Origin: Phytohabitans suffuscus
GTDB lineage: Bacteria > Actinomycetota > Actinomycetes > Mycobacteriales > Micromonosporaceae
Length of the DNA stretch: 64,000 bases
Reading direction: 5' to 3'
Assembly (NCBI RefSeq): GCF_011764565.1
Contig: NZ_AP022871.1
Span: 9,238,320 to 9,302,319, forward strand
Shown here piece after piece: positions 6,987 to 14,704 of this stretch (position 1 is its first letter; the number at the start of each line of letters is the position of its first letter). A program made the translations under genes and the position numbers. The notes under the pieces were generated by a model that was not told where the DNA came from, searched no databases, and saw only the letters and a program-made list of their open reading frames with translations.

Positions 6987-9100
6987 GTGACACCTCGAAG
7001 AAGGGTCGCGGCCCGCTGGGCAGCCGCCGCGACCGTCCCGTTGCTCCTGCTCACCGCCGTCGCCGTCACGGTCGCCACGGCGCCGGCCGCCCAGGCCGCC
7101 GTCGCGAACGGGTCGTCGATCGTGCACCTGTTCCAGTGGCGGTGGAGCTCCATCGCACGCGAGTGCGAGACCACCCTCGGCCCGAACGGCTGGGGCGGCG
7201 TGCAGGTCTCGCCGCCCCAGGAGCACGTCGTGCTCCCCAGCGCGGAGGGTGCCACCTACCCCTGGTGGCAGGACTACCAGCCGGTCTCGTACCGCCTCGA
7301 CCAGACCCGGCGCGGCACCCGTGCCGAGTTCGTCGACATGGTCGAGCGCTGCCGCGCCGCCGGCGTCAAGATCTACGTCGACGTCGTGCTCAACCACATG
7401 AGCGGCACCGGCTCGGCGGGCAGCGGCCCGGGCAGCGCCGGCACCGTGTACACCAAGTACGCGTACCCGAACCTGTTCGACGACGGCTCCGGCGACGCGT
7501 ACACGTACCCGGACTTCGGCCCCTGCTACACGACGATCAGCAACTGGAACAGCAAGGCCGAGGTGCAGGACTGCGAGCTGCTCGCGCTCGCCGACCTCAA
7601 CACCGGCGATCCTGAGGTACGCCGCAAGATAGCCAAGTACATGAACTCGGTGATCGACCTCGGCGTGGCCGGCTTCCGGGTGGACGCGGCCAAGCACGTG
7701 CAGGAGGCGCACCTGGCCGACGTCATCTCCCGCCTGCACGACGTGCCCGGGTTCGGCGGCCGGCCGGACATCTTCCACGAGGTATACGGCGACGCCACGA
7801 TCCCGTACACCGCCTACGCGCCACTTGGGAAGGTCACCAACTTCGACTACCAGCGGGCGGTGGCCAGCGGCTTCGCGGGCGGCAACATCGCCCAGTTCGC
7901 CAACCTGCCCAACTACGGCGGGCTCTCCGGCGACCAGGCCGTCGTCTTCGTCGACAACCACGACACCCAGCGGGCCAGCCCCACGCTGACGTACAAGAAC
8001 GGCGACCGGTACTACCTCGCGGACGCGTTCATGATGGCCCACCCGTACGGCACGGTGCAGCTGATGTCGAGCTACGCCTTCGGGTCCAACCAGGCGCAGG
8101 GCCCACCCAGCTCGTCGAACGGCACCACCAGCGCCACCGACTGCGCCAACGGCCAGTGGGTCTGCGAGCACCGCAACGAGCAAGTTGCGGGCATGCCCAG
8201 CTTCCGCAACGCCACCGAGGGCACCGGCGTCTCCGGCACCGTCACCGACGGCAACGGCCGGCTCGCGTTCGCGCGCGGCAGCCGCGGGTACGCCGCGTTC
8301 AACGCGACGGGTGACACGTGGAGCCGCACGTTCGGCACGAGCCTGCCGGACGGCACGTACTGCAACGTGGCCCGCGGCACCTACGACGCGGCGACCGGCG
8401 CGTGCACGGGCGGCACGATCGTGGTCTCCGGCGGCGCGTTCACCACGAGCATCCCGGCCAACCGGGGCGTGGCGCTGCACGTCAACGCGCGCGGCGGCGG
8501 CACGGGAACACCCACGACACCGCCGCCGGCGGGCAACACGACCTTCCAGGTCACCGCGCCGACCGGCCAGGACGTCTACGTCGTCGGCTCGATCGCCCAG
8601 CTCGGCGCGTGGACGCCGGCGAACGGGCTGCGCCTCACGCCCGGCGCGACCGCCGGCTCGTTCAGCGGCAGCGTGTCGATCCCGGCCGGCACCGGGTTCG
8701 AGTGGAAGCTGGTGCGGATCAGCAACGGCCAGGTCACCTGGGAGGGCACGCCCAACCGGGCCGGCACCGGCGGGGCGGCGCACACCGCGACGTGGGACCA
8801 GACCGGCGGCGCTGGCCCGGCGGCCATCACGTTCAACGCCACGGCCACGACCGCGTGGGGCAGAACGTCTTCGTGGTCGGCTCCACCGCGCCGCTCGGCT
8901 CGTGGAACCCGGCCAGCGCGGTCGCCCTGTCGCCCACCCAGTACCCGGTGTGGACCGGCACGGTGTCGCTGCCGGCGGGGCAGGCCGTCGAGTACAAACT
9001 GATCAAGAAGAACCCGGACGGGACGGTGACCTGGGAGACCGGCGGCAACCGGACGCTGACGCCGTCCGGAAACGCGACCGTGAGCATCACCTGGCGCTGA
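6987..9100 (+). CDS. Secreted GH13 alpha-amylase with two CBM20 domains (frameshifted near 3' end)
   Basis: Extracellular alpha-amylase cutting internal alpha-1,4 bonds of starch. It starts at GTG 6987 after GGGAG and has a signal peptide to about AQAA. The catalytic barrel shows VDVVLNHMSG, GFRVDAAKHV (nucleophile Asp), FHEVYGDA (acid Glu) and VFVDNHDTQR. A TPTTPPPAG linker leads to a starch-binding CBM20 (TTFQVTAPTGQDVYVVGS). A second CBM20 begins ITFNATATTAWG, but the frame breaks in the GGGG run at 8857-8860; one extra G restores QNVFVVGSTAPLGSW through to VSITWR at 9100. As given, translation runs off-frame and stops at 9002. I think this is a base-calling error rather than a true mutation. 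Confidence 0.88.
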
Positions 9101-9142
9101 ACCCCGCGGTGCCCGCCCGTCCCGCCGCGGGCGGGCACCGCA

Positions 9143-9670
9143 TCACACCTCGCGGGCGCAGGTCTGCGGCGGGACCTTGGGGTGGCCCATGTCGGCGAGC
9201 GCGATGTTGACGTCGGTCGGCTGGGCCAGCGACTTGAACTCCGGGCCGATCACCACGTCGACCTCGGTGCCGCGGCGGCTCGCGTCGTACTCCCTCGTGG
9301 CCTTGCCCAGGAAGTAGGCGTCCACCACGTGGGCCGCGCCGACCGCCTCCGGGCCGTGGCGCAGCACCGCGACACCCTCCACCTTCTCCGGCTTGGGCGG
9401 GTTGCGCACGGGCTTGACCTGGAAGCCGCGGTTGCGGAACTCGGCGGCGACGCTCGCGGCGGTGCCGGCGGAGCGGGCGCCGTTGAAGACCGCGACGGTG
9501 ATGTCGCGGACGGTGGGAAGGGCCATGTCGGCGCGCGGCCACTCCGTGGGACAGGTGGCCGAGACGGCGTAGCGCTGGCTGTCCCGGCCGATCACGACGG
9601 CGATCACCACCGCCCCCGCGACGAGCAGGACACCGACGAACACGAACGCGCGCACCCGGGCGAACGTCAT
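9143..9670 (-). CDS. LytR C-terminal domain protein, membrane anchored
   Basis: A 175-residue protein with one N-terminal membrane helix (VRAFVFVGVLLVAGAVVIAVV) and an extracytoplasmic LytR_C domain starting at about ITVAVFNGARSAGTAASVAAE, the usual VxVxNGsgxxGlAaxvA pattern. This domain accompanies LytR-CpsA-Psr cell-wall ligases but also occurs alone, as here; its ligand is not established. A 21-bp palindrome lies between it and the divergent ArsR gene. Confidence 0.82.
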   Translation of the reverse strand: MTFARVRAFVFVGVLLVAGAVVIAVVIGRDSQRYAVSATCPTEWPRADMALPTVRDITVAVFNGARSAGTAASVAAEFRNRGFQVKPVRNPPKPEKVEGVAVLRHGPEAVGAAHVVDAYFLGKATREYDASRRGTEVDVVIGPEFKSLAQPTDVNIALADMGHPKVPPQTCAREV

Positions 9671-9781
9671 GGCACTCCCCTCCCGTTTCCGGCGTGCCGG
9701 TCTGTGTGCTCAGACGCTCGAGGCGCCTGCGACGTTGCGCCGGCGGGCGCGCTCCGGATATCCACAGCTCACGACCCACGA

Positions 9782-9802
9782 ATATACCGCTAGGCGGTAT
9801 AT
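9782..9802. promoter_or_regulatory. Perfect palindrome ATATACCGC-N3-GCGGTATAT
   Basis: Two perfect 9-base arms around TAG in the divergent region between the LytR_C and ArsR genes. It looks like a dimeric repressor site, is distinct from the ArsR-proximal dyad at 9826, and its cognate regulator is not evident in the window. Confidence 0.55.
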
Positions 9803-9825
9803 GCCGCGACCCGCAGGTCTGGTGA

Positions 9826-9849
9826 AAGCGTAACCAGTAGGTTACGCTT
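9826..9849. promoter_or_regulatory. Likely autoregulatory ArsR operator
   Basis: Perfect inverted repeat AAGCGTAACC-AGTA-GGTTACGCTT ending five bases before the ArsR start codon. With no Shine-Dalgarno in between, the transcript is probably leaderless and the site would cover the promoter core, fitting direct repression by the ArsR dimer. Confidence 0.65.
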
Positions 9850-9854
9850 CTGGT

Positions 9855-10316
9855 GTGGACGAGGTGGCCGGCGCGATCGCCGACCCGGTGCGGCGGGAGA
9901 TCCTGGTGATGCTCCGCGAGCGGCGGATGTCGGCCGGGCAGATCGCCGACCGGTTCGCGATCAGCCGCCCGGCCGTGAGCCGGCACCTGCGCGTGCTCCG
10001 CGAGAGCGGGCTGGTCCACGACGAGTTGGCCGGGCGGCGGCGCTTCTACCGCCTCGACCCGGAGCCGCTCGCGCGGCTGATGCGGTGGCTGGCCCCGTTC
10101 GCGCCCTCCACCGCCGGCGGCCCGCCCGACGAGCGGGCCGCGGCCTGGTCGGGCCGGTTCGACGCCCTGGAGACCGAGGTGTACCGCACACGGCGCGAGC
10201 GCCGGAGCGAGCCCGCCGCCACCGGCGAGCGCCGCCGGGCGGCGGCCGGCGGCGAGCCCGCCACGACCCACGACAGACCCGCCACGACCCACGACAGAGA
10301 GGAACGCAGCGCATGA
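9855..10316 (+). CDS. ArsR family transcriptional regulator
   Basis: A 153-residue winged-helix regulator: VAGAIADPVRREILVMLRER, then the recognition region SAGQIADRFAISRPAVSRHL and LVHDELAGRRRFYRLDP. No metal-binding Cys motif is present; together with its neighbour this places it with the SRPBCC-coupled (PyrR/SmtB-like, metal-independent) subgroup. The start is GTG 9855 directly behind the operator. The last 40 residues are a Arg/Glu/Ala-rich tail containing a short repeat (ATTHDRPATTHDR). The stop overlaps the next start (ATGA), so the two genes are coupled. Confidence 0.88.
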   Translation: MDEVAGAIADPVRREILVMLRERRMSAGQIADRFAISRPAVSRHLRVLRESGLVHDELAGRRRFYRLDPEPLARLMRWLAPFAPSTAGGPPDERAAAWSGRFDALETEVYRTRRERRSEPAATGERRRAAAGGEPATTHDRPATTHDREERSA

Positions 10317-10810
10317 GTCCCGTACCGACCGGGCGCCTGTTTCGCACCGACACCGGGGCCGACCTGGTGCTGACCCGCACGTTCCGGGCGCCCGCCGAGG
10401 ACGTGTGGGCGAGCCTCACCGAGCCGGAGCGCACCGCGCGGTGGTTCGGGCCGTGGGAGGGCCAGGCCGCGCCGGGCCGCTCCGTGAAGGTACAGCTGGC
10501 GTTCGAGGAGGGCGCGCCCTGGATGGACGTGCGCGTCGAGGCGTGCGAGGCGCCCCGGCGGCTGGAGCTGTCCTCTGTGGACGAGTCCGGCACCTGGCGC
10601 ACCGAGCTGCTGCTGTCCGATGTGGACGGCGGCACCGAGCTGCGCTTCGTCCACCACCTGGACGGCGCCGAGGGGATCGCCGAGGTCGGGCCGGGCTGGG
10701 AGTTCTACCTGGACCTGCTCGTCGCCGCCCGGGAGGGCAGGCCGCCGGTCTCCTTCGACGACTACTACCCGGCGCAGAAGCCGTACTACGAGGGCCTGAC
10801 CGCCGAGTAG
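10313..10810 (+). CDS. SRPBCC/AHSA1-domain protein
   Basis: A 165-residue START/SRPBCC-fold protein of the activator-of-Hsp90 homologue type: LTRTFRAPAEDVWASLTEPE, RWFGPW, GTWRTELLLSDVDGGTELRFVHHL and GWEFYLDLL. These proteins bind hydrophobic ligands, and in bacteria are commonly encoded immediately after an ArsR regulator, as here with a 4-base overlap. The ligand is unknown. Its 3' end overlaps the convergent glycosyltransferase gene by 25 bases. Confidence 0.85.
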   Translation: MSPVPTGRLFRTDTGADLVLTRTFRAPAEDVWASLTEPERTARWFGPWEGQAAPGRSVKVQLAFEEGAPWMDVRVEACEAPRRLELSSVDESGTWRTELLLSDVDGGTELRFVHHLDGAEGIAEVGPGWEFYLDLLVAAREGRPPVSFDDYYPAQKPYYEGLTAE

Positions 10811-11994
10811 AGGGCCAGGTGCCGCGCCGCCGCCGCGTCCCAGGTGTGGCGGGCGGCCAGCGCGGCGCCGGCGGCCCGCCGGTCCGGGTCCGGACGGTCG
10901 AGCGCGTCGCGCAGCGCGGCGGCGAACGCCTCCGGGCCGGCCGCCACCCGGGCCGCCCCGCCGAACACCTCGCGCAGCACGGGCAGGTCGGAGACCACCA
11001 CCGGTACGCCGGCGGCGAGCGCCTCCATCGCGGCGAGCCCGAATCCCTCCTTCGTGGACGGAAACGCGAACGCCGCGGCGGCGGCCACCAGCGCGGGCAG
11101 GTCGCCGTCCGGCACCGGACCCAGCACCACCGGCGCGGGGTCCAGCGCCGCCGCCCGCGCCTCCCACGCCGCCCGGTAGTCGCGGTAGTCGAAGAGCGTC
11201 TCCCCGCCCGCGACCACCAGGCGGGTGTCCCGGCCCAGCCGCGCGTACGCGTCGAGCAGCTCCAGGGAGCCCTTGCGCGGCTCGATCCCGCCGACCGTGA
11301 GCACGTACCGGCCGAGCCGTTCCCGCCACGCCGCGCGGGCGGCCACCGCGTCCGGCGCCGGTCCTGCGGCGGCGGCGAAGCGGGCGGCGTCCACGCCGTT
11401 CGGGATGACGGTGGCCGCGATCCCCCACCCGGCGCGCAGCTCGGCCGCGACGGCGGCGGAGACACAGACGTGCGCGTACGGGGTGACGATCGCCCGCTCG
11501 TGGCAGGCGGCCAGCTCGGGCGTGGTGAACCGGTCGAGGTGGTGCACGGTGCGCAGGCAGCGGCCGGCGGCGTTGGCGCTGATACAGTCCTGGGCGTGCA
11601 CGATGTCGTATCCACTGTGGCCCGACCGGTTGCGCCCGTGTCCACTGTGGTCCGGTCCACTGTGGCCCGCTCTACGGCGGTCGTGTCCACTGTGGCCTGA
11701 CCCGGTGGGACCTGATCCGCTGCGGTCGGGTCCGCGGTGCTGGAACGCGTCCCGCAGCGCGGCGATCGAGCGCAGCACCCGGGCGCCGACCGGCTCGCCC
11801 TCCACATCGCGGACCGGCACGACCCGCACGGTCACGGCGGGGTCGACCGGGCGGAAGAACGCCGTGTCGCCGCCCCGCCCGAGCGTCCACACGGTGACGT
11901 CCTGGCCGACGCGGGCGAGGGCCTCGGCCAGGGCGAGCGTGTGCACGACTCCCCCGCGCGGCCGGGTGGAGTAGCTGAGCAGCGCGATCCTCAC
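10786..11994 (-). CDS. MSMEG_0565-type family 4 glycosyltransferase
   Basis: GT-B glycosyltransferase of the family that accompanies Nit1C-type clusters in actinobacteria. Visible signatures: RIALLSYSTRPRGGVVHTLALA, YDIVHAQDCISANA, VIPNGVD, LTVGGIEPRKGSLELL and PSTKEGFGLAAMEALAAGVPVV, the nucleotide-sugar-binding E-x7-E segment. Between LRDAFQ and YDIVHAQ about 48 residues of Gly/Ser/His/Arg repeats are inserted. It starts at GTG 11994, overlapping the stop of the upstream nitrilase homologue (GTGA), so it is the last gene of the operon. The acceptor is unknown. Confidence 0.85.
   Translation of the reverse strand: MRIALLSYSTRPRGGVVHTLALAEALARVGQDVTVWTLGRGGDTAFFRPVDPAVTVRVVPVRDVEGEPVGARVLRSIAALRDAFQHRGPDRSGSGPTGSGHSGHDRRRAGHSGPDHSGHGRNRSGHSGYDIVHAQDCISANAAGRCLRTVHHLDRFTTPELAACHERAIVTPYAHVCVSAAVAAELRAGWGIAATVIPNGVDAARFAAAAGPAPDAVAARAAWRERLGRYVLTVGGIEPRKGSLELLDAYARLGRDTRLVVAGGETLFDYRDYRAAWEARAAALDPAPVVLGPVPDGDLPALVAAAAAFAFPSTKEGFGLAAMEALAAGVPVVVSDLPVLREVFGGAARVAAGPEAFAAALRDALDRPDPDRRAAGAALAARHTWDAAAARHLALYSAVRPS
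11598..11735. repeat. In-frame TCCACTGTGG repeat cluster within glycosyltransferase
   Basis: TCCACTGTGG occurs four times within about 100 bases, with related GGTCCGGTCC words between. Translated on the minus strand it gives GHSGHDRR, GHSGPDHSGHG and similar. Frame is preserved. The same word is scattered as single copies throughout the window, e.g. 1164, 20370 and 28689. Confidence 0.7.
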
Positions 11995-13178
11995 GGATAC
12001 GCGCCCGGGTCACGCTCGCCGGCGTCGCCGAGCGGGTCCGCGCCTGCGTGGCGCCCGCCGACGTGGCCGCCGGGCTCGCCCGCGCCCAGCCGGCGCTCGT
12101 CCAAGTGGCCGAGCGGGTCCGCGCCCGGCCGGCGCTCGACGTCGCCGCCGGGCTCGCCCGCGTCCGGCCGGCGCTCGCCCAAGTGGCCGAGCGGGTCCGT
12201 GCCTGGGTGACGCTCAGCGACGTGGCCTAGGGTGTACGCGCCCGGGTCGCGCTCGCCAGCGTGGCCGAGCGGGTCCGCGCTTGGGCGGCGCTCGGCGACG
12301 TTGCCGGGCGGGTACCCGCCCGGACCGCGCTCGGCGGCGTGGCCGAGCTTGTACGCGTCCGGGCGGCGCTCGTCCAGGTGGCTGAGCACCCGGCGGGCGC
12401 GGGCGAGCTCGGCGGCCACGGCGACCTCGGCGACCGCGAGCCCGGCCTTGGCCCACGTGCGGGCCAGGATGTTGCCGGCCGGCCCGACCACCTTGGCCTG
12501 CCCGAGGAAGCGCATGCCGCCCATCGCACCGGTCTGGTTGGAGGAGACGACGACGACCTGGTTCTCCGCCGCCCGCGCGCAGTCGTACAGGTCGAACAGG
12601 CGTGACTGCCGGTCCTGCGACATCCGCGGCGCCTGGTTGGTGATGCTCGCCGGCCAGGCGGACAGGCAGGCTAGGATCTCGGCGCCGGCCAGCGCGAGGC
12701 TCCGCGCCGACTCGGGAAACGTCTTGTCGTAGTCGATCAGCATGCCGAGCCGCCCGACCGGGGTGTCGAAGGCGGTGAACGCGTCGCCGGCCCGGTACGC
12801 GGCGGTCTCCCCGGCCGGCAGGTGCACCTTGCGGTGCCGGCCGAGCACGCCGTCGCCGTGCAGGCAGGCGGCCGCGTTGTACCGGGCGTCACCGTCCGCC
12901 TCGCAGTAGCCGACGCAGACCACCATCTCGCCGGCGAGCGCGGCCACCTTGCCCAGGATCGGGTCGTCCGGGTCGAGCGCGGGCGGCAGCGCCTCGGGGT
13001 CGGGGTGGCGCAGGTCGGCCAGGTATCCGCCGAGGGTCGCGTCCGGCAGCACCAGCAGCGCGGCGCCGGCGTCCCGGGCGTCGCCGACGAGCTTCGCGAT
13101 CCGGGCCAGGCACCAGTCGAGGTCCCGCCCGAAGTGGGCGGCCGCCCCGGCGATCCGCACCGGACTCACCGGACTCAC
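11991..13178 (-). CDS. Nitrilase-superfamily homologue lacking catalytic Cys and Glu
   Basis: Carbon-nitrogen hydrolase fold, clearly paralogous to the next gene upstream (HFGRDLDWCLARIAKLV; DTPVGRLGMLIDYDKTFPESARSLAL). The catalytic triad is altered: LPDATLGGY has Asp where Glu is expected, and LIDYDK has Asp (GAC) where the nucleophilic Cys sits; the Lys of GRHRKVHLP is kept. Hydrolysis by the usual thioester route is therefore unlikely. The C-terminal about 115 residues are a 17-residue tandem repeat (PGADPLGHLDERR style). I chose GTG 13178, five bases behind a GGGGG. Its stop overlaps the glycosyltransferase start. It may be a pseudoenzyme partner or binding protein. Confidence 0.82.
   Translation of the reverse strand: MSPVSPVRIAGAAAHFGRDLDWCLARIAKLVGDARDAGAALLVLPDATLGGYLADLRHPDPEALPPALDPDDPILGKVAALAGEMVVCVGYCEADGDARYNAAACLHGDGVLGRHRKVHLPAGETAAYRAGDAFTAFDTPVGRLGMLIDYDKTFPESARSLALAGAEILACLSAWPASITNQAPRMSQDRQSRLFDLYDCARAAENQVVVVSSNQTGAMGGMRFLGQAKVVGPAGNILARTWAKAGLAVAEVAVAAELARARRVLSHLDERRPDAYKLGHAAERGPGGYPPGNVAERRPSADPLGHAGERDPGAYTLGHVAERHPGTDPLGHLGERRPDAGEPGGDVERRPGADPLGHLDERRLGAGEPGGHVGGRHAGADPLGDAGERDPGAYP
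12003..12380 (-). repeat. 51-bp coding tandem repeat in nitrilase homologue
   Basis: About seven degenerate units of GTGGCCGAGCGGGTCCGCGC plus GGCGCTCG-type sequence, mostly multiples of 51 bp, encode the repetitive C-terminal tail. The open frame is kept throughout and ends only at the overlap with the next gene. Confidence 0.8.
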
Positions 13179-13189
13179 CGCCGCCCCCG

Positions 13190-13640
13190 ATGCGCCGCAA
13201 CGGCACCGCGACCACGGTCCGCCACAGGGGCCCACCCCCCACGGACCGCCGCGCAGGCACGCCGACCACGGTCCACCGCACCGGCACCCGGGCCACAATG
13301 CGCCCCACGGGCACGCCGACCACAATCCGCCACACAAGCACCCATGCCACCGCCAGCCGCACAGGCCCGCCGACCACAATCCGCCACAATGGCACGCCGC
13401 CCACGTTCCGCCGCAGGGGCACGGCCTCCACGGATCGCCGCACAGGAGCACCAACCACGTTCGGCCGCACGGGCACGGCTTCCGCGGTGCGACGCGCAGG
13501 AACGCCAACCACGGTCCGCCAGACGGGCACAGTGGCCACAGGGGGCCGCACAGGAACGCCGCCCACGGTCAGGCACAAGGGCACGGCGGCTGCGGTGCGC
13601 CGCACGGACATTCGGCCCACGATCCGCCGCACGGGCCGGG
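13190..13640. repeat. Tandem repeat array between the two nitrilase genes
   Basis: About fifteen degenerate roughly 30-bp units of the type CGCCGACCACGGTCCGCC with CGCACGGGCACG. The array separates two genes that would otherwise be close neighbours in the operon. It is open in several frames but its translation is Cys/Gly/Pro-rich or Arg/Thr-rich low complexity, so I do not call a gene. Confidence 0.75.
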
Positions 13641-13641
13641 C

Positions 13642-14472
13642 TCACGGCGCCGGCGCCAGGTACGCCGACGGGCGGCGGTCGCGCAGGTGGGCCATCGACC
13701 GGCGGGCCGTGGCGAGCGCCTCACGGACGTCGAGCTCGGCCACCGCCATACCGGCCGCCACCCCGGTCGTGGCGAGCACCTCGCCGCCCGGGTCGACCAC
13801 CTTGGCGCTGGCCACGAAGCGCAGGTCGCCGAAGGTGCCGGACTGGTTGGCGGAGAGCCAGACCATCTGGTTCTCCAGCGCCCGCGCCCGGTCGAACAGG
13901 TCGAACCGCCGGGTCCACCGGTCGTCGGCGAGGTCGGCGGCGGGGCGGGTGCGGCTGCCCGGCCAGGCCGAGACGCACACCGCGATCTCCGCGCCGTCGA
14001 GCGCGAGCGCGCGGGCCGACTCGGGGAACGCCTTGTCGTAGCAGATCATCATGCCGAGCCGCCCGACCGGGGTGTCGAACGCCGCGAACCGGTCGCCGGC
14101 CGCGTAGCTGGCGTCCTCGCTGAGCGGCTGGTGCACTTTGCGGTGCCGGCCGAGCACGCCGTCGCCGTTGACGCAGACCACGCTGTTGTACCGCGCGTCG
14201 CCGGCCGCCTCGCAGAAGCCGGCGCAGACCACCATGTCGCCGGCCAGTGTGGACAGCCGGCGGATCTCCGGCCCGTCGGCGTCGAGCGCGGGCGGGCCCT
14301 CGGCGTCGCCGTCCAGGTTGGCCAGGTAGCCGCCGAGCGCGGCCTCGGGGAGGGCGAGCAGGCGTACCCCGTCGGCCCGCGCCGCGTCGACGAGCTGGGC
14401 GACGAGCGCGAACCCGGCCTCCAGGTCGCGCCCGAACGGCGCCGCCACCGCGGCCATCCTGAGCGTGGTCAC
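13642..14472 (-). CDS. Carbon-nitrogen hydrolase (nitrilase superfamily) of Nit1C-type cluster
   Basis: A 276-residue nitrilase-fold hydrolase with a complete triad: Glu in LPEAALGGY, Lys in GRHRKVHQP, Cys in GMMICYDKAFPESARAL. The length and the CYDKAFPE context resemble amidase-type branches more than classical nitrilases, which run to about 340 residues with CWEN. It starts at GTG 14472 after GGGGAGG. In related clusters the hydrolase is needed for using cyanide or nitriles as nitrogen source; here the substrate is inferred only from context. It is separated from the upstream AIR-synthase gene by three 60-bp repeats. Confidence 0.87.
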   Translation of the reverse strand: MTTLRMAAVAAPFGRDLEAGFALVAQLVDAARADGVRLLALPEAALGGYLANLDGDAEGPPALDADGPEIRRLSTLAGDMVVCAGFCEAAGDARYNSVVCVNGDGVLGRHRKVHQPLSEDASYAAGDRFAAFDTPVGRLGMMICYDKAFPESARALALDGAEIAVCVSAWPGSRTRPAADLADDRWTRRFDLFDRARALENQMVWLSANQSGTFGDLRFVASAKVVDPGGEVLATTGVAAGMAVAELDVREALATARRSMAHLRDRRPSAYLAPAP

Positions 14473-14520
14473 ATCGCCTCCCCGTCCCGCGCCGGACCCA
14501 TGCCGCGAAGCCCGCTCACG

Positions 14521-14704
14521 CGGCCCCACCCGCCAAGAACGGCCGACCATTCACGCTCCGCTGCGCTCCGCGACCCATACGGCCCCACCCAACCAGAAGC
14601 CGCCGAACACTCACGCTCCGCACCGCTCCGCGACCCACGCGGCCCCACCCAACCAGAAGCCGCCGAACAATCGCGCTCCGCTGCGCTCCGCGACTCATGC
14701 GGCC
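14521..14704. repeat. 60-bp tandem repeat, three copies
   Basis: Three units with an exact 60-base period: GGCCCCACCCAACCAGAAGC, then CGCCGAACAATCGCG or CGCCGAACACTCACG, then CTCCGCGACCCACGC. Copies two and three are nearly identical. It lies inside the Nit1C-type operon between the AIR-synthase fusion and the nitrilase. Confidence 0.88.

Noticed and set aside
8851..8870. Programmed ribosomal frameshift in the amylase gene
   Set aside because: No slippery heptamer, and the same one-base homopolymer lesion recurs in eight unrelated places.
13179..13508. N-terminal extension of the nitrilase homologue reading Cys/Gly/Trp-rich repeats
   Set aside because: It is translation of the intergenic array; the nitrilase fold starts at VRIAGAAAHFGRD as in the paralogue.
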